A DNA stretch of 64,000 nucleotides, from contig CAJAQB010000019.1 of assembly GCA_903943975.1 (NCBI GenBank), positions 248,001 to 312,000 on the forward strand, read 5' to 3'. Origin of the DNA: Synechococcus lacustris. Its GTDB lineage: Bacteria > Cyanobacteriota > Cyanobacteriia > PCC-6307 > Cyanobiaceae. A model generated the notes under the pieces. It was not told the origin of the DNA and made no database searches. It worked only from the letters and a program-made list of their open reading frames with translations. Below are positions 8,847 through 18,599 of the stretch, piece by piece. Within the stretch, counting starts at the first letter, position 1. Each line of letters opens with the position of its first letter. Position numbers and translations under genes: made by a program.

Positions 8847-10265
8847 TCAGCTGAGCAACGGAATCAGCCGCTCCAGGGCCACGCCACGGCTGGCCTTAAG
8901 TAACAGGTGATCGCCCGGTTGCAGCCATTCAAATAATGGCTGCGCCGCATCCTCTGGTAGCGCAACTTGCAGCAGCAGAGGAACTGCCTGGGCCGCCGAT
9001 AACAAGGCATCTAAATCCGGCCCCTCCCCCACCACCACCAGTCCATCAAGGCCGAGGGCCGCAGCCCTGGCCCCCACCTGGCGGTGCAGAGCTTCGCTTT
9101 GCTCACCAAGTTCCAACATCGAACCGAGCACCGCAAAGCGGCGTCCCCCCTGGCTGTGCAGTAACTCCAGGGCGGCCAACACCGCCTCGGGGGAGGCGTT
9201 ATAGGTTTCATCCAGCAGGGTCACCCCGGCCAGGGGGCCCTCCGCCAAAACAAGGCGCCTGGCCCGGCCCCCGGGCAAGGCCACCTGCAAGGAAATAAGT
9301 GCCGAACGCGGCACCCCCAGCTCCTCAGCCACCGCTAGGGCCAGCAACAAATTGCTGGCGTTGTGGCGACCCTCCAGGGGCAAGCTGATTTTGCTGCCAT
9401 CGCTAAACAACAATTCACTACCCGCAATTGCCGAGCCGTTCTGCAATTCAGCCACCAAGTCTGCAACTGGTAAATCAGCACCGCACAAATCACTGTCCGC
9501 AAGCGCCACCCGCAGCACGCGCCCCCGCCAAACCCTGGCCAGGGCCGCCTCCAGCAAGGGATCACCGGCAGGAATCACCACCAACCCCTCCGGCTTAAGG
9601 GCCGCACACACCTCGCATTTAGCCGTAGCAATCGCCTCGCGGCTCCCCAGGCGACCAATGTGGGCCGTACCCACATTCGTGATCACCGCCACACTCGGTT
9701 CGGCACAGCGGCTGAGCCGTTCAATTTCCCCGAGGCCGCGCATGCCCATCTCCAACACCACCGCCGCCAGCGGCTCCTGGGCCCGCAGCAGGGTGCGCGG
9801 CACACCGATGTCGTTATTTTCATTGCCGCTGCTGGCTTCAACGGCCCCCAGCGGTTGCAAACAGGCCTTGATCAACTCGCGGGTGCTGGTTTTTCCGGCG
9901 GAGCCAGTCACCGCCACCACTGGGGCCTTTAGTTGCCGTCGCCAGAGCAACGCCACCTGTTGGTAGGCATCGAGGGTGTCTTCAACTAGGAGATACGCCA
10001 GTTGTTCGGGAATGTGGCCGTGCCAATCCCTAGCCACCAGGGCGCCGGCGGCCCCCACGGCCACCGCTGCCCCCAGGTAGTCGTGGCCATCAAAGCGCTC
10101 CCCCCGCAGCGGTACAAACAAATCACCGGCCTGCAGGGCGCGACTATCGGTGCAAACCTGCTCAAAGCTCCACTCCAGGGTGCCGATATCTAGGGGGGTG
10201 CTGCGCCGTTGGACCGGCTGGTCAAACAGTTCGGCCAGGTCCTGGAGGCAGAGGGAAGGGCTCAT
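8847..10265 (-). CDS. murF: UDP-N-acetylmuramoyl-tripeptide--D-alanyl-D-alanine ligase
   Basis: About 472 residues from the ATG at 10265 (MSPSLCLQDLAELF). The frame is open further upstream, but that part overlaps the preceding gene and reads as low-complexity sequence. MurF joins D-Ala-D-Ala to the UDP-MurNAc-tripeptide, the last cytoplasmic step of peptidoglycan precursor synthesis. The ATP-binding motif VAVTGSAGKTSTRELI is near residue 118, NENNDIGVPRTLL follows, and LLDETYNASPEAVLAAL is near residue 340 in the C-terminal domain. The start overlaps the stop of the upstream membrane-protein gene by 4 bases (ATGA), so the two are coupled. Confidence 0.96.
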   Translation of the reverse strand: MSPSLCLQDLAELFDQPVQRRSTPLDIGTLEWSFEQVCTDSRALQAGDLFVPLRGERFDGHDYLGAAVAVGAAGALVARDWHGHIPEQLAYLLVEDTLDAYQQVALLWRRQLKAPVVAVTGSAGKTSTRELIKACLQPLGAVEASSGNENNDIGVPRTLLRAQEPLAAVVLEMGMRGLGEIERLSRCAEPSVAVITNVGTAHIGRLGSREAIATAKCEVCAALKPEGLVVIPAGDPLLEAALARVWRGRVLRVALADSDLCGADLPVADLVAELQNGSAIAGSELLFSDGSKISLPLEGRHNASNLLLALAVAEELGVPRSALISLQVALPGGRARRLVLAEGPLAGVTLLDETYNASPEAVLAALELLHSQGGRRFAVLGSMLELGEQSEALHRQVGARAAALGLDGLVVVGEGPDLDALLSAAQAVPLLLQVALPEDAAQPLFEWLQPGDHLLLKASRGVALERLIPLLS

Positions 10266-11008
10266 GGCAGGGGGGTTGACCAGAGAATCATGCCGCCCCC
10301 CAGCAGGGCCGAACGCCCCAACAGTTGCCCCTGGGCCGACCGCAATTCGAGCCGGTCGTAGCCCAGCGCCTGGCTCTGCTGCTGCCATTGATTGGCCTGC
10401 CCCTGCTGCTGGCTGCTGGGCAACGCCAAAAACGCCGCCGTGGGGGTGAGCTGCAGCAAGCCTTGGTGCGTCAGCGGATGGAGCGAGGCCACCAGGGCGG
10501 GACCCTCCTTGGCCTGCAACAGGGCCACCAGCGGATCCAACTGGGGAACGGCTTCACCCAAAGATTCGGGTTCTATGGCCGCTGACTCAACAGCTAAAGA
10601 CTCCGCCGCCAGTGGTTGAGCAGCCTGTTGGTCCGCAGCAGGTGATTTAGCAACCAGTGGAGTTGGTTTCGGCAACCCAGCGGTTTCTGCTGCGCTCAGC
10701 AAAGCATCACTGCTCCCAGCAGTAGATATCACCGCCGCAGGGGCGCTGCGGCCCTGGCCCTGAAAAGGCAAGCGCAGCAAAACCACCAGGCTGAGCAGCA
10801 ACAGCAGGGCCATAAACGGCCAAAACAGCGGAGTCCAGCCCCCGGGCCAAAAGCCCGGCACCGAGAGATCCCCCTCGCGGTTGCGGCGCCAAAGCTCCCT
10901 CAGCCGTAGGACCACTGAGGAGCCCACCGCCGGCAGGTCACGGCCCAGGTCGCTGCGTAGCTGCTCCCAGGGGCTGCGGTAGGGCACCGGCAACTCCGAT
11001 TTAGGCAT
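10262..11008 (-). CDS. Hypothetical single-pass membrane protein between glgA and murF
   Basis: 248 residues, no recognised family. The N-terminal ~55 residues are cytoplasmic-like (SPWEQLRSDLGRDLPAVG, basic). A transmembrane segment lies around residues 58-80 (PLFWPFMALLLLLSLVVLL). It is followed by an Ala/Ser/Pro-rich linker of about 60 residues and a C-terminal ~90-residue domain rich in Gln and Leu, ending GGGMILWSTPLP. It overlaps glgA by 1 base and murF by 4, so the three form a tight minus-strand unit. The position next to murF hints at an envelope role, but that is inference from context only. Confidence 0.75.
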   Translation of the reverse strand: MPKSELPVPYRSPWEQLRSDLGRDLPAVGSSVVLRLRELWRRNREGDLSVPGFWPGGWTPLFWPFMALLLLLSLVVLLRLPFQGQGRSAPAAVISTAGSSDALLSAAETAGLPKPTPLVAKSPAADQQAAQPLAAESLAVESAAIEPESLGEAVPQLDPLVALLQAKEGPALVASLHPLTHQGLLQLTPTAAFLALPSSQQQGQANQWQQQSQALGYDRLELRSAQGQLLGRSALLGGGMILWSTPLP

Positions 11009-12549
11009 CAGCCACCGTTGCGGCGCAGCAGCGTTAACGGATTAAAGCGACGCAGGGGCGCCGGCTGGGGCACCGGGCTGGGATCACGGGCATCGGCGGC
11101 GGCATGGGCGGCCCGTTGCTCCGGCGGTTCGGGAATCGAGAAGCGGGCCACGGTTTCGGCATCGGGGCCCGGCTCCTTGCTGCCGCGCACCTCCCGATAC
11201 ATGGCGTCGTATTCAAGGGCGGAGCGATTCCAACTGAAATCCAGCTGCATCACCCGCCGCATCAAGGTTTGCCAGCTATCGCGATGGCGATAGGCCTCCC
11301 AGGCGCGCACCAGGGCGGTGTAGAGGTCGATGGCCTCATAGCGATCAAAACAGAAGCCATTGCCGGTCTGCCTTGCGGGGTCATAGGGGGGCACCGTATC
11401 CACCAGGCCCCCCACCCGCCGCACCACCGGAATCGTGCCGTAGCGCATCGCCAGCAGCTGACTGATCCCACAGGGCTCAAAGCGGGAGGGCATCAGGAAG
11501 GCATCACTACCGGCATACACCAAGCGCGACAGGTCGTCGTCGTAGGTGAGGAAGGCGGCAAAACGGCCGGGATGGCTACTGGCCATCTGCCAAAGGCCAC
11601 TTTCATAGCCACGGTCACCAGTACCCAACACCACAATTTGGGTGTCGGTATAGGCCAGCAAACGCTCGGCCACCTGCAGCAGCAGATCAACGCCCTTTTG
11701 ATCCACCAGGCGACTCACCATGCCGATCAGAAAGGTGTTGGGGTTCTGGGGTAACCCCATGCGCTGTTGGAGGGCCTGTTTGTTCTTGGCCTTGCCGGCC
11801 AGATCGCTGGGGGAGAAAACGGCGGGAATGCGCTGGTCCTTGGCCGGATCCCAGTCCTGCTGATCGATGCCGTTGAGAATGCCGCGCAATTTGGCGCTGA
11901 TGTAATTGAGCAGGCCATCGAGCTGCTCGCCATATTCAGCGGTGCGGATCTCCTTGGCGTAGGTGGGAGACACGGCATTCACCCGGTCGGCATAGAGAAG
12001 CGCCGCCGCCATCGTGTTATCCCCAGCCATATACCAGGGGCACCAGGTCATTCGCTCCAGCTTCCAGCGCCAGGGCCCCTGGTACTTGAGGTTATGGATA
12101 GTGAACACCGTGCTGATCTCTGGGTCTTGGTGCATCCACACCGGGATCATGCCCGTGTGCCAGTCATGGCAATGCAGCACCTCCGGCTTCCAAACATTCC
12201 AGGCAAACTCGGCGGTGGCACTGGCAAAGAAGGTGAAACGCCAGTCTTCGTCTTCACCGCCATAGATGCGTTCAGCATCAAAAACCGGATGACCGATCAA
12301 ATAAATCGTGAGGCCATTGCTGGGATGTTTGGTTTCAAACACGGCAAAATCCGTGCCCATCGTCTGGGCCCGCCAGATCGGCTCAGGATTGATCTGCAAC
12401 TTGGACCAGAGCTTGCCGTAGCCCGGCATCACGATGCGCACGTCATGGCCCAGGGCCGCCAGGGCCGGCGGCAGGGAACCCACCACATCCCCCATGCCAC
12501 CCACCTTCACCAGGGGCGCGCATTCGGCAGCCGCGAACAGAACGCGCAT
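11008..12549 (-). CDS. glgA: Glycogen synthase (ADP-glucose)
   Basis: 513 residues, family GT5. It elongates alpha-1,4-glucan from ADP-glucose and works with the branching enzyme encoded at 51 kb. The N-terminus [22 protein letters not shown] carries the ADP-glucose-binding KxGGxGDV motif. [13 protein letters not shown] near residue 143 and [10 protein letters not shown] near 170 are typical GT5 blocks, and [18 protein letters not shown] near residue 365 holds the conserved Glu of the C-terminal nucleotide-binding site. The C-terminal ~45 residues are Pro/Ala/Arg-rich and variable. Confidence 0.96.
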   Translation of the reverse strand: MRVLFAAAECAPLVKVGGMGDVVGSLPPALAALGHDVRIVMPGYGKLWSKLQINPEPIWRAQTMGTDFAVFETKHPSNGLTIYLIGHPVFDAERIYGGEDEDWRFTFFASATAEFAWNVWKPEVLHCHDWHTGMIPVWMHQDPEISTVFTIHNLKYQGPWRWKLERMTWCPWYMAGDNTMAAALLYADRVNAVSPTYAKEIRTAEYGEQLDGLLNYISAKLRGILNGIDQQDWDPAKDQRIPAVFSPSDLAGKAKNKQALQQRMGLPQNPNTFLIGMVSRLVDQKGVDLLLQVAERLLAYTDTQIVVLGTGDRGYESGLWQMASSHPGRFAAFLTYDDDLSRLVYAGSDAFLMPSRFEPCGISQLLAMRYGTIPVVRRVGGLVDTVPPYDPARQTGNGFCFDRYEAIDLYTALVRAWEAYRHRDSWQTLMRRVMQLDFSWNRSALEYDAMYREVRGSKEPGPDAETVARFSIPEPPEQRAAHAAADARDPSPVPQPAPLRRFNPLTLLRRNGG

Positions 12550-12590
12550 GGGCAGGAACCCGAGAGTTGTGGGGACTCTACGGAGACGCC

Positions 12591-13187
12591 TCAGGGAATC
12601 ACTGTGACCGTGGTGCCAGGTTGCACTTGATCAAACAAAGCCTGGATGTGTTCCTCAAAAAGCCGCACGCAGCCATGGGAAACCGCATGGCCCACGGTCC
12701 AGCGATGGGGGGTGCCGTGGAAGCCTGCGATGGTGCAGCCCTGGATATCCAGCTCCTTTTCCCCGTCAAAGCCCTTCTTGGCGCTGCAATCCCTGTGGAA
12801 GCCGATCCAGCGACTGCCCAAGGGGTTCTGGGGGGAGCCGCCCGCCACCAGGTCACCGCTGTGGGGATTACTCCAGGGGGGGTCACTGCGTTTTTCGAGG
12901 ATCCGAAACTTTCCCAGCGGTGTTTCCCAGCCGGCCATGCCCACCGCCACCGGATAACGGGCCAGCAACTGGCCCTGGTCGAGCAGCAACAACTGGCGGC
13001 GGCCCCGCACCAACACCAACTGACGGCCCGGCTGCTGCTGCAATGCCACTGGCAATTCCCGCAGCTGCAGCGCCAGCGGTCGCAGCGGATGGTCTGGGTC
13101 ATCCAGGGGACCGGCCCGCAGCGGTAAAGCCCAGCCGCTGCAGAGCAGCAAAGGCAGCAACAGCAGGGGCAGGCGGTTTGTGGTCAC
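12591..13187 (-). CDS. L,D-transpeptidase (YkuD domain), exported
   Basis: 198 residues. An N-terminal signal peptide is visible ([21 protein letters not shown]). The YkuD catalytic signature [20 protein letters not shown], followed by RL, lies near residues 155-176 with the active-site Cys in SHGCVRL. This family forms 3-3 crosslinks in peptidoglycan or anchors proteins to it, in the periplasm. It stands between glgA and menB on the same strand with about 40 and 30 bases of spacing, so it may have its own promoter or be read with menD-menB. Confidence 0.9.
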   Translation of the reverse strand: MTTNRLPLLLLPLLLCSGWALPLRAGPLDDPDHPLRPLALQLRELPVALQQQPGRQLVLVRGRRQLLLLDQGQLLARYPVAVGMAGWETPLGKFRILEKRSDPPWSNPHSGDLVAGGSPQNPLGSRWIGFHRDCSAKKGFDGEKELDIQGCTIAGFHGTPHRWTVGHAVSHGCVRLFEEHIQALFDQVQPGTTVTVIP

Positions 13188-13217
13188 GGCAGTGGTGGGC
13201 TCAAGGCATTGCTGATA

Positions 13218-14108
13218 TCAAGGCAGCCAGGGCACGTCACTGAAATCAGGGTCACGTTTTTCCAGGAAGGCCCTCTGGCCCTCCTTACCCTCTTCGGTGC
13301 GATAAAACAGGTGGGTGGCCTGGCCGGCCAGTTCCTGCAGTCCTGCCATCCCATCGGTTTCAGCATTGAAGGCCGCCTTCAAACAACGTATTGCCGTAGG
13401 GCTGTGGTGGAGGATTTCCCGGGCCCAGCGCACCCCCTCGTTTTCCAGCTGGAACAGGGGCACCACCTCATTCACCAGGCCCATGGCCAGGGCCTCATGG
13501 GCGCTGTAGCGGCGACAAAGGAACCAAATCTCCCGGGCCTTGCGCTGGCCCACCAGGCGGGCCAGGTGGCTGCAACCAAAACCGGCATCAAAGCTGCCCA
13601 CCCGCGGGCCGGTTTGGCCGAACTGGGCATTTTCGGCCGCCAGGCTCAAATCACAGAGCAGGTGCAACACCTGGCCGCCGCCGATGGCATAGCCAGCCAC
13701 CAGGGCGATCACCACCTTGGGCAGGCTGCGGATCAAGCGCTGCAGGTCGAGCACATTGAGCCGGGGCATGCCCCCCTCGTCGAGGTAGCCGCCATCGCCA
13801 CGCACTGACTGATCACCGCCGGCGCAGAAGGCGTAGGCACCATCGGCGGCAGGCCCCACCCCGGTGAACAGCACCACCCCGATGGCCGGGTTATCGCGCA
13901 CCCTGGAGAAGGCGTCGTAGAGCTCCGTAACCGTGCGGGGCCGAAAGGCATTGCGCTTCTCGGGACGGTTGATGGCGATCCGGGCGATGCCCTCCGGCGC
14001 CAGGTCGAGCAGCACATCCTGATAATTGCCGCTGGGGGTCCAGGTCAGCAAGCTTTTACCGGGCAGCACCTGGCGGGGGGCGGCACCGGCGGCGGCGGGC
14101 TCAGGCAT
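13218..14108 (-). CDS. menB: 1,4-dihydroxy-2-naphthoyl-CoA synthase
   Basis: About 296 residues, a crotonase-fold enzyme that closes the naphthoate ring from o-succinylbenzoyl-CoA; in cyanobacteria the product leads to phylloquinone, the photosystem I electron carrier. Seen: [18 protein letters not shown], the oxyanion-hole region [15 protein letters not shown] near 105, [17 protein letters not shown] near 155 and the MenB block [13 protein letters not shown] near 180. The ATG at 14108 shares one base with the menD stop codon (TGATG), indicating coupled translation. The N-terminal ~20 residues before the conserved part are Ala/Pro-rich. Confidence 0.95.
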   Translation of the reverse strand: MPEPAAAGAAPRQVLPGKSLLTWTPSGNYQDVLLDLAPEGIARIAINRPEKRNAFRPRTVTELYDAFSRVRDNPAIGVVLFTGVGPAADGAYAFCAGGDQSVRGDGGYLDEGGMPRLNVLDLQRLIRSLPKVVIALVAGYAIGGGQVLHLLCDLSLAAENAQFGQTGPRVGSFDAGFGCSHLARLVGQRKAREIWFLCRRYSAHEALAMGLVNEVVPLFQLENEGVRWAREILHHSPTAIRCLKAAFNAETDGMAGLQELAGQATHLFYRTEEGKEGQRAFLEKRDPDFSDVPWLP

Positions 14109-15838
14109 CAAGACGCAGCGGTAGGCAGTAGCCCATCCTCACCCCGCAAGCGTTGGCGCAGGCCGGCGTCCGCCCCCCGATCGGTGGGAAAGCGCAACAG
14201 CAACATCGGTTCCTGGCGTTGCTCATCCGCCAGCAGCCAGGCCAGGGCAGCGGGCAGCTGCTCCAGCTGGCTGCAAGTGCGCCCCGGCACCCCATGGGCG
14301 GCCGCCAGGGCGAGGGGATCCAACGCCTGGGGCATGGCAAACAAACGCTCAAAGTCGAGGCCGTCGCGGGGCAGCGGCAGCTGTTCAAAAACGCCGCCGC
14401 CGTTGTTATCAATCAGCAGCACCAACAACTGCCCCTGCAGCTGCTGGCGCCAAAGCCAGCCGTTGCTGTCGTGCAACAGGGCCAGATCACCGGTCACCAG
14501 CACCAGGCGCCCCCACTCGGCCGCCAGGCCTGCCGCCAGCGACAGGGTGCCATCGATGCCTGAGGCGCCCCGAAAACTGACCACGGTGCGCTGGGCCTCC
14601 AACCGGGCGGCATAGCTCTCCCAATCCCGCACCGGACTGCTATTCGCCAGCAACACCGGCCACTCCGGCGGCAACAGGCGATTCAGCCAGCGGGCCAGGG
14701 CCGGTTCAGTGCAGGCTCCCTTCAGGGGTAGGGCCTGATCCAAATGGCACTGGAGTTTTTCTTCCGCCTCAAGCCAGTGCTGTTGGCAGGCAAGGGCCGC
14801 CGGCGCCGGCGCCCCAGGCGCGAGGCCGGCCACCCAGGCCGCCAGGCCCTGCCAAAGCTGCTCGGCACCGCTGGCCAGGGGGTCCTGGCGGCGGGGTTCC
14901 AGCTCCGTAATGATCAACTGGGGCCCCTGCTGGCCCTCCAGCCACTGCTGCAGCCGCCGGCTGGCGGGCAGCGGCCCGAGCCGCAGGATCTGGGGGGCCG
15001 TTAAGCCCAGGCCCGGATCAGCCAGCAACAGGTCGTAACCACTCACCACCGGCAGGGGCAGGCCGCGCAGGCCGGAGGCGGCATCGGCCAGCAGCGGCCA
15101 GCCCGTGCGCGCCACCAGCCGCCGCAGCGCCCCCACAAAGGCGGCCCCAGCCCCGCGGCGCCAGGGACCCACCACGATTACGCCGGGCTGGTCGAGGTCT
15201 AGGGGCCCAGGGCTGCCCAGGGGGGGCAACTCGAGCTCTTGGCCACTGCTGCTGGGCTGGGGCGGCGCTGGCGGGGCAGTGCTGGCCTCGGCATGCAGGG
15301 GTTCCTCAAAGGCGAGGTTGAGGTGCACCGGCCCAGCGGGCACCCCCAGGCATTGGCGCCAGGCCAGGGCGGCCAGGGCCTCCAGCCGCGGGCCATCGGC
15401 CTTGTGCAGGCCCCCCAGGGGCCCCTGGATCAGGGCCCGGCAAACGGGCTGGAGGAAGGCCTCCTGGTTCAGGGTTTGGTTGGCACCGCAGTCCTTAAGC
15501 CGCTCGGGTCGGTCGGCCGTGAGCAATAGCAACGGCAGGGCACTGCGGTCTGCCTCCACCGCCGCCGGTAAGAGTTCAGCCACGGCGGTGCCGGAGGTGG
15601 TTACCACCGCCACCGGCTGACCATCGGCCCGGGCCAAACCGAGGGCAAAGAAGCCCGCAGAACGCTCATCAATGCCGGTGAACAGGCGCAGCCCCTGGGC
15701 TTCGCGGCGGGCGGCGGCTAGGGCCAGGGGCCCGGAGCGACTGCCAGGGCAAAGCACCAGCCGCCGCAGGCCAAGGCCCATCAGCGCCCCCAGCAACTGA
15801 TCGGCGGCCTGGAGGTTGTCTGTTGCCTGCAGGACCAC
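14108..15838 (-). CDS. menD: 2-succinyl-5-enolpyruvyl-6-hydroxy-3-cyclohexene-1-carboxylate synthase
   Basis: Thiamine-diphosphate enzyme of phylloquinone synthesis, about 576 residues from a GTG at 15838. Seen: [36 protein letters not shown] with the ThDP-contacting Glu near residue 57, [18 protein letters not shown], and the ThDP/metal site [14 protein letters not shown] with [14 protein letters not shown] in the last third. The frame is also open to a TTG at 15898, but that would overlap the divergent lepB start. The GTG sits 9 codons before the conserved core ([12 protein letters not shown]). The start is therefore uncertain; the product is not. Confidence 0.93.
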   Translation of the reverse strand: MVLQATDNLQAADQLLGALMGLGLRRLVLCPGSRSGPLALAAARREAQGLRLFTGIDERSAGFFALGLARADGQPVAVVTTSGTAVAELLPAAVEADRSALPLLLLTADRPERLKDCGANQTLNQEAFLQPVCRALIQGPLGGLHKADGPRLEALAALAWRQCLGVPAGPVHLNLAFEEPLHAEASTAPPAPPQPSSSGQELELPPLGSPGPLDLDQPGVIVVGPWRRGAGAAFVGALRRLVARTGWPLLADAASGLRGLPLPVVSGYDLLLADPGLGLTAPQILRLGPLPASRRLQQWLEGQQGPQLIITELEPRRQDPLASGAEQLWQGLAAWVAGLAPGAPAPAALACQQHWLEAEEKLQCHLDQALPLKGACTEPALARWLNRLLPPEWPVLLANSSPVRDWESYAARLEAQRTVVSFRGASGIDGTLSLAAGLAAEWGRLVLVTGDLALLHDSNGWLWRQQLQGQLLVLLIDNNGGGVFEQLPLPRDGLDFERLFAMPQALDPLALAAAHGVPGRTCSQLEQLPAALAWLLADEQRQEPMLLLRFPTDRGADAGLRQRLRGEDGLLPTAAS

Positions 15839-15888
15839 GGCGCCGGCTGCTGTAGGAAGCAACGATTGTGCTGCCTGCCCGTTCCCCC

Positions 15889-16440
15889 ATGGCCCCAAGT
15901 CCGTCTACCCCCCAAAAGGGGCTCTGGGGCCAGCTGCGCGGGCTTTTGCTGGTGGCGGCCCTGGCGCTGCTGCTGCGCTGGGCGGTGCTGGAACCCCGCT
16001 GGATCCCCTCCGGCTCGATGCTGCCCAGCCTGCAGCTGGAGGACCGCATCCTGGTGTGGAAGCTGGGCCAACGGCTGGGCCAGCAACCACAGCGGGGCGC
16101 CATCGTTGTTTTCCATGCGCCGCCACTGCTGCAGGCCCGCGGCTATGACCCCGAGGCGGCCCTGATCAAACGGGTGGTGGGCCTACCCGGCGATCAACTG
16201 GCAGTACACAACGGCGAACTGATCCGTAATGGCGCCCCGGCCGCGGAACCCTGGCTCACGGCAGCGATGGCCTACGAGCTGGAGCCCCTGCAGGTGCCAG
16301 AAAAAAACCTGCTGGTGCTGGGGGACAACCGCAACGCCAGCCTCGATTCCCACCTCTGGGGTCCGCTGCCGGAGCAGGAACTGATCGGCGTGGCAATTTG
16401 GCGCTACTGGCCCCTGCACCGATTTGGTCCTTTGCTGTAG
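15889..16440 (+). CDS. lepB: Signal peptidase I
   Basis: About 183 residues from the ATG at 15889; a GTG 21 bases upstream is an alternative. It removes signal peptides from exported proteins at the membrane. One transmembrane segment (LLLVAALALLLRWAVL) is followed by PSGSMLPSL with the catalytic Ser near residue 43, ALIKRVVGLPGD with the catalytic Lys near residue 93, and box E, LVLGDNRNASLDSHLWGPL. It is divergent from menD with a very short spacer and is followed at once by the DUF760 gene. Confidence 0.95.
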   Translation: MAPSPSTPQKGLWGQLRGLLLVAALALLLRWAVLEPRWIPSGSMLPSLQLEDRILVWKLGQRLGQQPQRGAIVVFHAPPLLQARGYDPEAALIKRVVGLPGDQLAVHNGELIRNGAPAAEPWLTAAMAYELEPLQVPEKNLLVLGDNRNASLDSHLWGPLPEQELIGVAIWRYWPLHRFGPLL

Positions 16441-16470
16441 GTTGTGTGCTGGATGACAACCGGTGACGGA

Positions 16471-16818
16471 ATGTTCAATCCCGAATTTCTGACATCGGAA
16501 TCCGACTCCGTCAGTAGCAACGGGCTTATTCGATACCTGCAAGAGCAAAGCCCAGACGTGCTGCAGCGGGTGGCCCGCTCGGCTGGTCCGGAGATCCAGG
16601 AGATCATCCGCCACAACGTCCAGGGGCTGCTGGGGATGCTCCCCGGCGAGCAGTTCGAGGTGAAGGTGCAAACCAGCCGCGACAACCTGGCGGGCCTGCT
16701 GGCCTCGGCGATGATGACCGGTTATTTCCTGCGCCAGATGGAGCAACGCATGGAGCTGGAACGCTCCGTATTCGGCTGCTTTGACGAGGAAGAGATCGAA
16801 AAAGACTTCGAGCTCTAA
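16471..16818 (+). CDS. DUF760 family protein
   Basis: About 115 residues starting MFNPEFLTSESDS; an in-frame ATG at 16453 would add six residues. This small soluble protein is conserved in cyanobacteria and plastids, and in plants a DUF760 protein is linked to chloroplast protein turnover; the bacterial role is unknown. The conserved block IRYLQEQSPDVLQRVARSAG is followed by EIQEIIRHNVQGLLGMLPGE and SAMMTGYFLRQMEQRMELE. The C-terminus is acidic. It starts 30 bases after lepB and may be read with it. Confidence 0.85.
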   Translation: MFNPEFLTSESDSVSSNGLIRYLQEQSPDVLQRVARSAGPEIQEIIRHNVQGLLGMLPGEQFEVKVQTSRDNLAGLLASAMMTGYFLRQMEQRMELERSVFGCFDEEEIEKDFEL

Positions 16819-16837
16819 AACCCGCCGGGCCCGCTGC

Positions 16838-17929
16838 CTAGCTTTCGCCCATGGGCACAAGCCCCAGTTGCTCAAGGCGAGTGTTGAGTTGCCGGAGCAG
16901 GCTGAGGTTCTCCCCCCCCAAGGGTTCATCGCCCCGTTGCCAGGCTTCGGCTAGGGCCAGGAGAGTGGCTGAGTTGGCCGCCACCGGCGCCTCGAAATGG
17001 GCCGGGATCACTTGCTGCACGGGCAGCTGGGCACAACGGCGCAGCCAGTCGGCCATTAGGTAACGGTGGCGCGGGAAAACCAGCTCCTCGAGGATTGGCG
17101 CCACCTGCAGGGCCCCCTGGCGACTAATCGCCTCAAAATCCCGCTGCCAGCCGGGCCGCCAGCGAAAGGGGAAGCGGTTAAACACCTGCTCCACCGCCCG
17201 GGGCCGCAAGTAGCAGGAAAACAGCACCAGCCGCCGCCAGCCCTTTACCCGGCGCTCCTCGCAGTCGTCCATCGCTTCAGCGCCGCTTTCGCGCCCATGG
17301 AATAACAGCGGCCGCGGGTCTAGCTCCAGCAACTCCGGCCGCCGGTCTGAAACGGCGATCAAGCCATCGGTAACCAAGAGGCTGCCCGTGGCCCGATGGA
17401 AGAGGCTCGCCTCAAAGAAGGGCCCTGGGCCCAGGGGCACGGGGCCCAGGGGTAACCAGTCCAGTTGATCACTGTGGGGCAGGCCCTGCTCAAACAGCAC
17501 CCGGGTGCGGCTGGCGGGAAAGCCCAACCAGCTGAGCGGCAAGCGCAGCGGAAAACTCCACTGGCCAGGGGCCACCCAGAGCTCAGCCCCTGGAAAAGCC
17601 CGGGCCATGGCCGGCACCGCCACCTTGTGTTCAAGGCCGGAGGCCGTGGGATGCACAATCGTGACCACGGGCCCATGGTTGGCCTCCAGCTCCCGAATCA
17701 ATTCAAGACATTCGGGGGTGGGGGCCACCGGGGCGTAGAGCAGCAGGCCCTGGCGCAGCTTCACCGCCAGCATCCGGATCGGCACGGCCACCGCAAACAC
17801 CCCCTGCAGCTGCTCAAAGGCCCAGAGCTGTCCAGCCAGCAACTCACGCCGCAGGGTGCGACGGCGGCCGTAGGGATAGAGGGGCAGCAACGGCCACCAG
17901 CCCCAGTATTCGCGATGGCGAGCTTGCAT
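16838..17929 (-). CDS. DUF4336 domain-containing protein
   Basis: 363 residues. DUF4336 proteins are cyanobacterial and plant proteins with remote similarity to metallo-beta-lactamase folds; no reaction is known. Visible landmarks are an N-terminal WGWWPLLPLYPYGRRRTLRR, VTIVHPTASGLEHKV near residue 92, FPGAELWVAPGQWSFPLRLP near 115, LLVTDGLIAVSDRRPELL near 185, and VIPAHFEAPVAA near 310. It converges on the DUF760 gene, with 19 bases between the ends. No signal peptide is evident. Confidence 0.8.
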   Translation of the reverse strand: MQARHREYWGWWPLLPLYPYGRRRTLRRELLAGQLWAFEQLQGVFAVAVPIRMLAVKLRQGLLLYAPVAPTPECLELIRELEANHGPVVTIVHPTASGLEHKVAVPAMARAFPGAELWVAPGQWSFPLRLPLSWLGFPASRTRVLFEQGLPHSDQLDWLPLGPVPLGPGPFFEASLFHRATGSLLVTDGLIAVSDRRPELLELDPRPLLFHGRESGAEAMDDCEERRVKGWRRLVLFSCYLRPRAVEQVFNRFPFRWRPGWQRDFEAISRQGALQVAPILEELVFPRHRYLMADWLRRCAQLPVQQVIPAHFEAPVAANSATLLALAEAWQRGDEPLGGENLSLLRQLNTRLEQLGLVPMGES

Positions 17930-18011
17930 TTAGGCAGATTAAGCAGCCCCGGGTTGGCCCGAAGCGCTGGCCAGCGATCGGTAGGATCCGCGGCACTGCG
18001 CTTCCCGTTGG

Positions 18012-18599
18012 ATGGCAAACATCGACCACGCCCCCAGCCGCACCATGCTCAACCTGCTGCATGTGCTGCCGGCCTTTGCCGATGCCGAGGAATTGCGGCT
18101 GAACGTGATCGTGGAGCTCAACTCGATGACGATCAACAAATACGAACTGATCACCGAAACCGGCCACCTGAAGCTCGACCGAGTGGGCTATTCCTCCCTG
18201 TCTTACCCATTCGCCTATGGCTGCATCCCCCGCACCTGGGATGAGGATGGCGACCCGCTTGATGTGGAAATTGTTGGCGTAACTGAGCCACTGGTACCCG
18301 GCTCCCTGGTGGAGGCCCGGATCATCGGCATCATGAAATTTGACGACGGCGGTGAAGTAGACGACAAGGTGATTTGTGTGCTAGCCGACGACAAACGCAT
18401 GGATCACATCACTAGCTACGAGCAGCTGGGCGCCCATTGGTTAAAGGAAACCACCTACTACTGGGAACATTACAAGGATCTCAAGAAGCCCGGCACCTGC
18501 AAGGTAAACGGCTTCTTTGATAACGCCGAAGCGGTGAAGATTATTGGCGACTGCGAACAGCGCTACCTGGAAACAATCGAAGCCAAGCTCGTTAACTGA
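18012..18599 (+). CDS. ppa: Inorganic pyrophosphatase (family I)
   Basis: 195 residues. It hydrolyses pyrophosphate released by biosynthetic reactions such as those of GlmU and ADP-glucose synthesis. The metal-binding signature is DEDGDPLDVEIVG near residues 76-88, with YPFAYGCIPRTWDEDG before it, DDKVICVLADD near 116 and YKDLKKPGTCKVNGFF near 155. Its last 8 bases overlap the end of the convergent flavoprotein gene, an unusually tight tail-to-tail arrangement. Confidence 0.96.
   Translation: MANIDHAPSRTMLNLLHVLPAFADAEELRLNVIVELNSMTINKYELITETGHLKLDRVGYSSLSYPFAYGCIPRTWDEDGDPLDVEIVGVTEPLVPGSLVEARIIGIMKFDDGGEVDDKVICVLADDKRMDHITSYEQLGAHWLKETTYYWEHYKDLKKPGTCKVNGFFDNAEAVKIIGDCEQRYLETIEAKLVN

Noticed and set aside
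15839-15898. TTG start for menD at 15898
   Set aside because: It would overlap the divergent lepB start, and the added residues lack family character, though it cannot be excluded.
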